In this document: piece by piece, positions 1 through 5,092 of the stretch | How the letters are laid out: every line of letters begins with the position of its first letter | How positions within the stretch are numbered: position 1 is the stretch's first letter | Origin: Microcoleaceae cyanobacterium UBA11344 | GTDB lineage: Bacteria; Cyanobacteriota; Cyanobacteriia; Cyanobacteriales; Microcoleaceae | DNA: 5,782 nucleotides | Direction of reading: 5' to 3' | Assembly (NCBI GenBank): GCA_003483675.1 | Contig: DMYK01000260.1 | Location: 14,959 to 20,740, forward strand | The notes under the pieces: model-generated | Told to the model about the DNA's origin: nothing | The model's input: only the letters and a program-made list of their open reading frames with translations | The model's database searches: none | Position numbers and translations under genes: made by a program

Positions 1-23
1 ACAGATTCAGTAAAAAACCCGGT
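1..23 (+). repeat. Right half of a hairpin repeat, cut by the window edge
   Basis: Bases 1-12 (ACAGATTCAGTA) followed by AAAAACCCGGT match the loop end and right arm of the complete copy at 1010-1073 when that copy is read on the minus strand. The arm then diverges: TCCCT stands where TTTCT is found in other copies. Bases 22-43 form their own small palindrome, TCCCT...AGGGA around GAGCGGAGTCGA. The left half lies outside the window. Confidence 0.7.
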
Positions 24-40
24 CCCTGAGCGGAGTCGAA

Positions 41-106
41 GGGACCAATGAATAGGGGCTCAGGGACCAATGAATAGGGGCTCAGGGACCAATGAATAGG
101 GGCTCA
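41..106. repeat. Three perfect 22-base tandem repeats
   Basis: The unit starts GGGACCAATG and ends GGGGCTCA. It occurs at 41-62, 63-84 and 85-106 with no mismatch between copies, so the expansion is recent or homogenised. Twenty-two bases is not a multiple of three and no credible reading frame crosses the array, so it is non-coding. The first unit overlaps the end of the GAGCGGAGTCGAAGGGA palindrome, and the last runs straight into a degenerate hairpin repeat at 107. There are no spacers, so it is not a CRISPR. Confidence 0.9.
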
Positions 107-172
107 GAAACCGCGGTGGTTGAGCGTAGTCGAAACCTAGTCGAAACCCGGTTTCTTGGGCTCAGTCGAGGG
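107..172 (+). repeat. Degenerate copy of the hairpin repeat family
   Basis: The left arm is altered (GAAACCGCGGTGG) and the right arm, AAACCCGGTTTCT, is intact. The tail TTGGGCTCAGTCGAGGG matches the tail after the complete copy at 1742-1805 (TTGGGCGGAGTCGAGGG) except for two bases. The usual loop is replaced by sequence containing an exact 11-base tandem duplication, TAGTCGAAACC at 127-137 and 138-148. This looks like a family member changed by local duplication. Confidence 0.65.
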
Positions 173-195
173 ATTCAAAAAAACCCCATTTTCCT

Positions 196-221
196 AAAAA
201 AAATCGAGCCGCTGGTGGCGG
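196..221 (-). terminator. Weak candidate terminator after the FGE gene
   Basis: On the minus strand, CCGC-CACCA-GCGG forms a 4-base-pair stem with a 5-base loop. Five bases later there is a run of eight T. It lies about 50 bases beyond the stop codon at 272. The U-run fits a Rho-independent terminator, but the stem is short and set back from it, so this is only a possibility. Confidence 0.3.
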
Positions 222-241
222 AAAGAAGAAAGAGAAGAAAG

Positions 242-265
242 AAAAGAGCAAAAGAGTAAAAGAGT
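242..265. repeat. Octamer repeat in a polypurine tract
   Basis: AAAAGAGC at 242-249 is followed by AAAAGAGT at 250-257 and 258-265 and a partial AAAG. These belong to an almost pure purine tract from about 220 to 269 that starts a few bases after the stop codon of the FGE reading frame. On the transcribed strand it reads as a pyrimidine-rich trailer. It may be simple slippage-derived sequence; I see no gene in it. Confidence 0.7.
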
Positions 266-271
266 AAAGTG

Positions 272-1135
272 CTAGGGAGTCCTCGCGGCAACACAAGCAA
301 CCCGAAAACCGATGCCCCAGTAGCGGTACGCCGACGGACAGCAGCCACGAACAGCCGAACGGCAGAACCTCTGATCGTAGAACCACGAACCACCGCGCAA
401 GACCCGGCTATTACCCGTTCCAGTTTCCCAAGAACTTCCATCAGTCGGTGCGCCGTTATAATTATCGTGCCATTTATCGCTGCACCATTCCCAAATATTG
501 CCGTGCATATCGTATAAACCAAACGCATTCGGCGGAAAACTCCCGACATCCGTTGTTTGTTCGCGGGAAAGTCCCGATTGTGCAGAATCGTAGGGGTAGT
601 TTCCATTATAATTAACTAAATCCGGCGTAATGGTTTCCCCAAAATGAAATGGGGTTGTTGTATCGGCGCGACAAGCATATTCCCATTCGGCTTCACTCAG
701 CAGGCGATATGTTTTCCCGGTTGTTTGCGAGAGTTTGTTACAGAATTCGACGGCTTTAGTCCACGATACATTTTCTACAGGACGTTTTTCACCTTGGAAA
801 CCCGATGGGTTTTTTCCCATGACTGCTTCCCACTGTGCTTGGGTGATGGGGTATTTTCCTGCATAAAAAGCCGGTACTTTGACTCGATGCTGGGGACTTT
901 CGTTATCACGTCTACCTGATTCTGTTGCTGGGGATCCCATCATAAATGTGTCGCCGGGAATCCATACCATTTCTAAGCTGACTCCGTGTTCTAGGTTTTC
1001 AATGAGCTCAGAAACCGGGTTTTTTACTGAATCTGTTGGTAACAACAAAGAATCTGATAAAAACCCGGTTTCTTTGTTGAAGTGTATAAGTCCTGTTTTG
1101 GTGTTAAGGCTGTCAATACTTGTTCCGCTGTCCAT
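272..1135 (-). CDS. FGE-sulfatase (SUMF1/EgtB/PvdO-type) domain protein, C-terminal half of a broken kinase-FGE gene
   Basis: With the ATG at 1135 the product is 287 residues. The FGE-sulfatase fold runs from about residue 56 to the end: MVWIPGDTFMMGSP (56-69), VENVSW (120-125), a SEAEWEYACRA segment replacing the usual TEAEWEYA (147-157), FGLYDMHGNIWEWC (205-218), RVLRGGSW (244-251) and IGFRVAC near the C-terminus. True sulfatase-activating FGE enzymes use a copper-binding cysteine pair. Here only the second is present (Cys258); the first position is Tyr253, so formylglycine formation is unlikely. Residues about 21-43 are encoded by a hairpin repeat. I chose 1135 because AGGA lies 5 bases upstream; the frame is open to an ATG at 1324, but that stretch is an out-of-frame reading of kinase sequence. 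It was probably once the output domain of one kinase-FGE protein, so it may be a pseudogene fragment. Confidence 0.75.
   Translation of the reverse strand: MDSGTSIDSLNTKTGLIHFNKETGFLSDSLLLPTDSVKNPVSELIENLEHGVSLEMVWIPGDTFMMGSPATESGRRDNESPQHRVKVPAFYAGKYPITQAQWEAVMGKNPSGFQGEKRPVENVSWTKAVEFCNKLSQTTGKTYRLLSEAEWEYACRADTTTPFHFGETITPDLVNYNGNYPYDSAQSGLSREQTTDVGSFPPNAFGLYDMHGNIWEWCSDKWHDNYNGAPTDGSSWETGTGNSRVLRGGSWFYDQRFCRSAVRGCCPSAYRYWGIGFRVACVAARTP
1010..1073 (-). repeat. Complete 64-base hairpin repeat inside a reading frame
   Basis: The arms are AGAAACCGGGTTTTT at 1010-1024 and its exact reverse complement at 1059-1073, with a 34-base loop. Read on the minus strand, the loop matches that of the copy at 1742-1805 at 25 of 34 positions, including a 17-base identical block TTGTTACCAACAGATTC. 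It lies between the kinase and FGE domains and is translated in the FGE frame as an ETGFL...SVKNPVSEL linker. In the kinase frame it supplies the stop codon at 1024-1026. Confidence 0.9.
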
Positions 1136-1739
1136 CTTTGTCCTCGCTCTTTTTTCAAACATCCCCTGACTATAGCTGTGAAGGGTTCTGGTATTTTTGA
1201 CCAGTCTATTTCTGGCTCTTCTTCCATAATCTTTTTCATTAACTGCGCTTCTGTATCTGCTGCGAATGGCGCGATTCCTGTCAGGATTTCTGCTGTCATT
1301 ATTCCCAAGGACCACACATCCCATCCTGTTGCGACTACTCCCTTATAGGCTTCCGGGGGAACGTATAAGGTTATACCTCTTCTATCGCTGGTTCTAGCTG
1401 AGTTTTTGGCGCTGATTTCTCGCAGCAATCCGAAGTCTGATAGTTTCCATTTGTTGCTGACATATAGCAAGTTTGCTGGTTTGATGTCTCGGTGTACTTT
1501 TCGGGGATTTGATTGATGCAGGTAGTTTAATGCTGCTGCTGTTGCTTTGACTATTCTATCGCTTCGGCTGGGGTAATTTTTCCAGCTTTTCGTTGTTTTT
1601 CTAGGGTGGTTTCGGCGATTTCCATGACGATGAATAAATATTTTTCTTCTTTGACTTCACAGGGCCCTGATGTGTAGCTGCAGATTAGGTTTTCGTGGTG
1701 AATATTTACTGCTGCTTGTAGTTCGGTTGTTACTTGGGT
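1024..1739 (-). pseudogene. Ser/Thr protein kinase domain remnant (truncated and frameshifted)
   Basis: The piece from 1739 to about 1561 reads ELQAAVNIHHENL, the helix C region, then YLFIVMEIAETTLE, the hinge. It hits TAG at 1553-1551 unless one base is restored near 1561; with that base it continues AEADRIVKATAAALNYLHQ. The second piece holds the catalytic loop HRDIKPANL (1494-1468), DFG (1437-1429), a PPE motif and DVWSLG, then ends in a repeat at 1024. The glycine loop and the ATP-binding lysine are missing because the similarity stops at 1740, directly against another repeat and an in-frame TGA. In cyanobacteria such kinases are often fused to an FGE domain, and that domain follows here in a different frame. 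I infer a decayed kinase-FGE gene. A sequencing error could explain the single-base shift but not the missing start. Confidence 0.85.
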
Positions 1740-1741
1740 TC

Positions 1742-1805
1742 AGAAACCGGGTTTTTGCGAAATACTTCATTGTTACCAACAGATTCGGGAAAAAACCCGG
1801 TTTCT
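1742..1805 (+). repeat. Complete 64-base hairpin repeat between kinase remnant and CPBP gene
   Basis: Perfect 15-base arms at 1742-1756 and 1791-1805 enclose a 34-base loop, the same geometry as the copy at 1010-1073 but in the opposite orientation. A tail TTGGGCGGAGTCGAGGG follows up to about 1821, like the copy near 147-172. It begins exactly where kinase homology ends and stops 17 bases short of the CPBP stop codon. It could fold in the CPBP transcript's 3' end, but no U-run follows the stem, so I do not call it a terminator. Confidence 0.9.
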
Positions 1806-1822
1806 TGGGCGGAGTCGAGGGG

Positions 1823-2419
1823 TTAAAATCGCTTTACGGCCTGGTTTTCCCACTTCCAAATACAGCTAGAAATTAAATTTGTACAAATATGAGCTACAAT
1901 TGGGACTAACAAATTACCAGTATCTAAAACACTGTAACCTAACAGCAATCCCACTGCTGTTGCCCACACTGCATAGGGCCATTGCTGCATTCCGCCTAAG
2001 TGTAAAATGCCAAAAGACAAACTCGATAAAACTAAAGCAGTAACATTTAATCCTAAAGCAGATATCATCACGCCTCGAAATAGCAATTCTTCGCTAAGTC
2101 CAGGTAGCAATCCCAACCAGATTAAATCAGGCCAAAATAAGGGTTTGAGGACTACTTCTAGGTAAACGTCGGCACTGCGCCGATAACCGGGCCAGAGGTG
2201 ATAAACGATCGCACTAACGCCGGAAATTGCTAATCCGATCGCACATCCTTTGAGTAAATCAATTCCGATTAATTTGACCGGCAAAAGCGATACGGCTCCA
2301 AATTGCAACCACAATTTAGCTACCGCCAGCAATATTACTGCTGTCACAGCCATTGCTATTAAAACTTGGGTGCGTGTCAAGGGTTCAAATTCGGGATTTT
2401 CGGGAAGTTTTTCTGCCAC
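1823..2419 (-). CDS. CPBP family intramembrane metalloprotease (CAAX-protease-like)
   Basis: This is a 198-residue multi-pass membrane protein of the CPBP/Abi family, which includes the Rce1 prenyl-protein protease and bacteriocin self-immunity proteins. The three family motifs are present: EELLFR (Glu110-Glu111, Arg115), FGILH (Phe136, His140) and HICTN (His177, Asn181), so the metal site looks complete. Hydrophobic segments lie near residues 17-38, 52-74, 97-108, 120-138, 150-165 and 168-186. The start is a GTG; a TAA codon lies immediately upstream in frame, so no earlier start exists, and the next ATG (residue 23) would cut the first membrane helix. No Shine-Dalgarno sequence is visible because heptamer repeats fill the 31-base gap to DUF3326. 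It is probably the last gene of the four-gene run starting with the ferredoxin. Its substrate cannot be predicted. Confidence 0.88.
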   Translation of the reverse strand: MAEKLPENPEFEPLTRTQVLIAMAVTAVILLAVAKLWLQFGAVSLLPVKLIGIDLLKGCAIGLAISGVSAIVYHLWPGYRRSADVYLEVVLKPLFWPDLIWLGLLPGLSEELLFRGVMISALGLNVTALVLSSLSFGILHLGGMQQWPYAVWATAVGLLLGYSVLDTGNLLVPIVAHICTNLISSCIWKWENQAVKRF

Positions 2420-2426
2420 TTAATCA

Positions 2427-2454
2427 ATTTTAGATTTTAGGTTTTAGATTTTAG
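2427..2454. repeat. Four ATTTTAG heptamers at a gene junction
   Basis: ATTTTAG at 2427-2433 and 2434-2440, GTTTTAG at 2441-2447 and ATTTTAG at 2448-2454. Short heptameric tandem repeats of this kind are common in cyanobacterial intergenic DNA. The array fills the junction between the DUF3326 and CPBP genes, and its last unit contains the TAA stop codon of DUF3326 (2451-2453). It occupies the place where a ribosome binding site for the CPBP gene would be expected. Confidence 0.8.
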
Positions 2455-3557
2455 ATTTGTTTAGTTGAATCAGACAAGCATCGTAGGGGGGAGATGTCTG
2501 CACCCAAGGAGGCGGTGGTGATGCCGGCTCGCAAAGCGACTAAGACTCCGATCGCCTCTAAATATGAGTTTACCTGCAAAGCTTTGATTCCGAGTTTTTC
2601 TGGATTAGCCTGCATTTGGGTTTTGTTGTCGCCCACTGCAATAATTTGTACTGTCGATCGCCCACTCAAACTCAGGATAGCACTGCCACCGCAGGCTGTG
2701 GCGGGTATGACAACGGCATCGACTCGATCGGCAGTAATTGGTAATTGGGTATACTTTCTTTCTCTGTCTGCGTCTCTCTCTGCGCTTCCCAGGGTGACAA
2801 ACTGCGGGGCTTTACTGAGACCCGCGAGCACGCAAGGTAAAAAAGTATACCCGATTTCTTCAGCCGCCGATCGCGGTGACAGATGCGGATCGAGGGGAAG
2901 CGGTAACAGGGCGGGAGCGTGAGCACAGGGGATTTTAAATGTTCTAACAATCAGGTGACTGATCACTGCTTCAGCGCCAGCCAGAGGGTCAACTCCCGTG
3001 CCGTGGCGGTAGTTTTCGAGGGCTTTGCTGCCTTCGTCTTCGGGAAATCTGGCTACAACTGCGATCGCCTGGACTTTTGCTTGGGTAATTAATTTTTCAG
3101 CAGCGCGCAATAGACTGTCGGGATTGGCGATCGTCCCCCAAGATGCGCCTGATTCTGACATTCGCAATTCTACTTCCAGAGGGCGATCGGTTAAAACATA
3201 ATCCGTTATATTCAAACCTAATGTAGCTCTAGCAGCATCAGCAGCTTGCAGTTGGCGCAGTTGCAATTCCGGTTCAATGCCGCGATCGAGGATTAAGCCG
3301 ATGCGATTTTGATGTACTGGTTGTAGCCCCCAGCATCCTTGTGCAAATTTGTCAAGGGCGTAGCCTTCGACATAGAGAGCGTTAGGTATGGGCCAATAAA
3401 GTTGAGCGCCGTTGAGGACGTTGGGGTGAGTGATCAGGGTATCTGAAATTTGGGCGATCGCCCTAGCAACAGGTAACGCATCTCCCGCAAAGCCCCCGAT
3501 CGACGCTCCAACGCCTGTGGGGACTATCAAAACCACTGTGAAAGGACGGAGGTTCAC
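2451..3557 (-). CDS. DUF3326 domain-containing protein
   Basis: This 368-residue soluble protein fits the DUF3326 family as I know it from cyanobacteria; no reaction is established. Conserved-looking blocks are VVLIVPTGVGASIGGFAGDA (8-27), THPNVLNGAQLYWP (43-56), HGTGVDPLAGAEAVISH (185-201), VVIPATACGGSAILSLS (282-298) and VNSYLEAIGVLVA (329-341). The glycine-rich N-terminal block recalls a nucleotide- or cofactor-binding loop, but that is only a guess. The GTG start at 3557 overlaps the previous gene's TGA in a GTGA arrangement, which implies translational coupling; no Shine-Dalgarno sequence is visible. Residues 258-274 are charged and low in complexity (GSAERDADRERK, then YTQLPI) and come from repeat-like DNA (see findings). 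Two exact HIP1 octamers lie inside the gene at 3061-3068 and 3454-3461. The stop codon lies in a heptamer repeat. Confidence 0.88.
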   Translation of the reverse strand: MNLRPFTVVLIVPTGVGASIGGFAGDALPVARAIAQISDTLITHPNVLNGAQLYWPIPNALYVEGYALDKFAQGCWGLQPVHQNRIGLILDRGIEPELQLRQLQAADAARATLGLNITDYVLTDRPLEVELRMSESGASWGTIANPDSLLRAAEKLITQAKVQAIAVVARFPEDEGSKALENYRHGTGVDPLAGAEAVISHLIVRTFKIPCAHAPALLPLPLDPHLSPRSAAEEIGYTFLPCVLAGLSKAPQFVTLGSAERDADRERKYTQLPITADRVDAVVIPATACGGSAILSLSGRSTVQIIAVGDNKTQMQANPEKLGIKALQVNSYLEAIGVLVALRAGITTASLGADISPLRCLSDSTKQI

Positions 3558-3769
3558 GCTGTTACGGGGGATGCTGTAGCCGGTAATTTCACGAGCACGT
3601 ATCCTTCTACGACAGCTTTTTGGCGATCGACATCAACCTCTGTAACAGCCCAGCGCAGGGGTTCGCCGTGCTTTTCCAGTTCGATTTTGATCGCCGAGTC
3701 AAGTTCCTCGGCTGTATTTGGGAGGTCAACTTCTGCGGAAATGAAATGGGTAGTCATCGGCTTGTCCAT
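3554..3769 (-). CDS. Conserved small cyanobacterial protein of unknown function (71 aa)
   Basis: The product is 71 residues, acidic in its first half, with no signal peptide or membrane segment. The pattern TAEELDSAIKIELEKHGEPLRWAV followed by DVDRQKAVVEGYVLV suggests one amphipathic helix followed by beta strands, a small alpha/beta domain. It resembles short proteins I recall as conserved in cyanobacteria, but I cannot name a function. The ATG at 3769 is the first start; a second ATG at 3757 (MTTHF) is equally plausible, as neither has a good Shine-Dalgarno sequence. It begins 44 bases after the ferredoxin stop and overlaps DUF3326 by 4 bases, so all three are probably co-transcribed. The tight overlap hints that it works with the DUF3326 protein. 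Confidence 0.8.
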   Translation of the reverse strand: MDKPMTTHFISAEVDLPNTAEELDSAIKIELEKHGEPLRWAVTEVDVDRQKAVVEGYVLVKLPATASPVTA

Positions 3770-3813
3770 AGTTTTTTACCGTGATCGGTAGTTGTGTCTA
3801 TTTTAACCTAGTT

Positions 3814-4131
3814 CTAGGGTTTACCGAACTGGCGATCGTAGACAATATCTTCTTTTTCTGTTTCGATCTTCAAGTTCGATCGGGGATAAGCAATGCACAA
3901 CAAAACGTAACCTTCCGCCTGAAGTTCAGCACTCACCCCCATACCTTCGCTTTGCTCAACCTCGCCTTCAATAACTTTAGCAGCACAGGTAGTACAAACC
4001 CCTGCATTGCAAGAATTCGGCAAATTAATGCCGGCGGCTTTGGCTGCGCGCAGAAGTTGTTGATCTTCGGGCACTTCTACGGTGTAGGTACGGCCTTGGT
4101 GGAGAAACTCAACGGTGTAAGTCTTGGACAT
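3814..4131 (-). CDS. [2Fe-2S] plant-type ferredoxin
   Basis: This 105-residue soluble electron carrier has the cluster ligands Cys41, Cys46, Cys49 and Cys79 in the canonical C-X4-C-X2-C-X29-C spacing, within SCNAGVCTTCAAK and YVLLCIAYP. The beta-grasp start YTVEFLHQGRTYTVEV and the acidic stretches typical of partner docking are visible. The C-terminus, EKEDIVYDRQFGKP, is longer than in the main photosynthetic ferredoxin, which suggests one of the minor cyanobacterial paralogues rather than PetF1; I therefore give no symbol. The ATG at 4131 is preceded by an A/T-rich leader without a clear Shine-Dalgarno sequence. It is the first gene of the compact run leading into the 71-residue protein, DUF3326 and the CPBP protease, with a 358-base gap upstream that should contain the promoter. 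Confidence 0.95.
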   Translation of the reverse strand: MSKTYTVEFLHQGRTYTVEVPEDQQLLRAAKAAGINLPNSCNAGVCTTCAAKVIEGEVEQSEGMGVSAELQAEGYVLLCIAYPRSNLKIETEKEDIVYDRQFGKP

Positions 4132-4261
4132 ATTTTGATTATTGGTTTTAAGGGCGATCGGAATTTACGCTATATCTGCAAACAAAGCAATAGATATCTT
4201 ACCGCACTTGGGGATTTTGTGCAAATTTACCAAATTTATAGTCCAGGACGCATGGGGACCC

Positions 4262-4328
4262 AGCAACCGGGTTTTTTTACGAAAATACTTGATTGCAGCC
4301 CTTAGCTTCGGTAAAAAACCCGGTTTCG
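4262..4328 (+). repeat. 67-base hairpin repeat upstream of the ferredoxin gene
   Basis: The left arm is AGCAACCGGGTTTTT (4262-4276) and the right arm AAAAACCCGGTTTCG (4314-4328); with the extra T and A runs the stem extends to TTTAC/GTAAA with one bulge. One arm mismatch (C at 4264) and a changed last base make it slightly decayed. The preceding 25 bases (TATAGTCCAGGACGCA..., from 4237) resemble those before the copy at 5093, so the two copies share a longer unit. The tail GAGGAGTCGA resembles the tails of other copies. Confidence 0.85.
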
Positions 4329-4398
4329 AGGAGTCGAAAAATTCGCCATCTTGTCAAGCATCTTTCTCCAAAATATGAGAATTTTTCAATAACTAATC

Positions 4399-4476
4399 AG
4401 GACTTACGCATTTCAACGTAATCCTGTCATGCTGAGCGAAGCTTGACTCATGACATATAGGCTTTGCGTAAGTTCT
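4399..4476. mobile_element. MITE-like element, 78 bases, terminal inverted repeats
   Basis: The ends AGGACTTACGCA (4399-4410) and TGCGTAAGTTCT (4465-4476) are inverted repeats with one mismatch in 12. Inside is a second palindrome, GTCATG (4426-4431) and CATGAC (4449-4454). Ends of the form GGACTTACGCA are, as far as I recall, common in small cyanobacterial transposon-derived elements. No target-site duplication is obvious (flanks AATC and ATAA), and it is too small to encode a transposase. It ends 13 bases from the Uma2 stop codon and could also act as a hairpin at that transcript's 3' end. Confidence 0.55.
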
Positions 4477-4489
4477 ATAATTTTTCCTT

Positions 4490-5035
4490 TCAAGCCAACA
4501 ACTCATCAACAGCGACACTAAAACCAGGCAACACTAACTGAGTGCTAACTGTGCCACCGGAATTAAACGCTAATTTTTGAGTTTGAGTAATTATCAATAT
4601 CCAGCGACTTTCTGGAAAAACAATCCAAACTTCCAGACAACCCGAATCTAAATACTCTTGTGCTTTCAGAAAAATCTCTTCCGCAATATCAGTAGGAGAA
4701 ACTATTTCAGCAACTAACAGCGGGCTTTGAGGTAAAGTAGGAACATCCCCAAATTCTGCAACTAATTCGGGTGTAAGATAAGCTACATCAGGACGGCGCA
4801 CTCGCCTGTTAGTGCGGCAAGGAACCTCCGTATAGACTTCGCCACCTTGTCCGCTAGAATCTTTGTAATTTCCCCAAGAACGATCTAGTCTAGATTGGAT
4901 TCGACTGTGTTTTACTGTCATGCCATTTTTCTCCGCGATTTGCCCATCCACCCATTCCATATCGTCGGGGGGATTAGCCATAAAGTCTTCTAGAGAAACA
5001 TTTTCTGATAAAACGGCTGCCATTACCATAGCCAT
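4490..5035 (-). CDS. Uma2 family (DUF820) endonuclease-like protein
   Basis: The 181-residue product has the PD-(D/E)XK-type core of the Uma2 family, which is greatly expanded in cyanobacteria and whose biological role is poorly known. Candidate active-site residues are Asp83 in RRPDVAYL, Glu110 in LLVAEIVSP and Lys124 in FLKAQEYLDSGCLEVWIV. The order and spacing are typical, and nothing is missing from the core. The length is near the usual 180-200 residues. ATG codons at 5035, 5029 and 5023 are all in frame. AGGAG (5043-5039) lies 3 bases from the first but 9 from the second, so translation may begin at 5029. A TATAAT box is found about 30 bases upstream. The gene stands alone between repeat-filled gaps. 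Such genes often occur singly and are copied and moved readily. Confidence 0.88.
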   Translation of the reverse strand: MAMVMAAVLSENVSLEDFMANPPDDMEWVDGQIAEKNGMTVKHSRIQSRLDRSWGNYKDSSGQGGEVYTEVPCRTNRRVRRPDVAYLTPELVAEFGDVPTLPQSPLLVAEIVSPTDIAEEIFLKAQEYLDSGCLEVWIVFPESRWILIITQTQKLAFNSGGTVSTQLVLPGFSVAVDELLA

Positions 5036-5062
5036 TTACTCCTGTTTACAGAATTCACTGAT

Positions 5063-5068
5063 ATTATA
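5063..5068 (-). promoter_or_regulatory. TATAAT -10 box upstream of the Uma2 gene
   Basis: The minus strand reads TATAAT at 5068-5063, 27 bases before the ATG at 5035, with an AGGAG ribosome binding site between them. No good -35 hexamer is present; the nearest is TTGGGT (5093-5088) at a long 19-base spacing. The box lies at the edge of the sequence shared by the hairpin repeats at 4262 and 5093, so the repeat may have brought part of it. Confidence 0.4.
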
Positions 5069-5092
5069 TAGTCCTGGATGCACTCCTACCCA

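Larger units (their letters stand above)
4132..4489. other. 358-base intergenic region between ferredoxin and Uma2 gene
   Basis: No gene is seen. The region holds the ferredoxin leader (4132 to about 4236), a TATAGTCC-flanked hairpin repeat (4237-4328), about 70 A/T-rich bases without recognised structure, and a MITE-like element (4399-4476) next to the Uma2 stop codon. On the minus strand the repeat flank reads GGACTATAAAT, a possible -10 box about 105 bases before the ferredoxin start. A closer pair, TTGCAC and TAAGAT with a 17-base spacer, is weak. I cannot place the promoter with confidence. Confidence 0.6.

Noticed and set aside
41..106. CRISPR array
   Set aside because: The 22-base units are directly adjacent with no spacers, and no cas gene is present.
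175..606. Minus-strand frame of 143 codons overlapping the FGE C-terminus
   Set aside because: The FGE frame has strong domain motifs here, whereas this frame reads repeat and polypyrimidine sequence into a hydrophobic tail of low complexity.
1136..1324. N-terminal extension of the FGE frame to the ATG at 1324
   Set aside because: These 63 codons are an out-of-frame reading of kinase sequence (real frame: DVWSLG to LTPKQ) and have no meaning as protein.
1742..1805. Rho-independent terminator for the CPBP gene
   Set aside because: The stem is strong, but the loop is 34 bases and no U-run follows the 3' arm on the minus strand; the same unit occurs inside a reading frame elsewhere.
2494..2922. 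Plus-strand frame of 142 codons opposite DUF3326
   Set aside because: It lies antisense within a well-supported gene and shows no family resemblance.
3061..3461. GCGATCGC palindromes as operator sites
   Set aside because: They are HIP1 octamers, abundant throughout many cyanobacterial genomes, and lie within coding sequence.
3781..4305. Plus-strand open frame of 174 codons opposite the ferredoxin
   Set aside because: It is the antisense of a clear ferredoxin gene and runs through a hairpin repeat; the translated product shows no recognisable motif.
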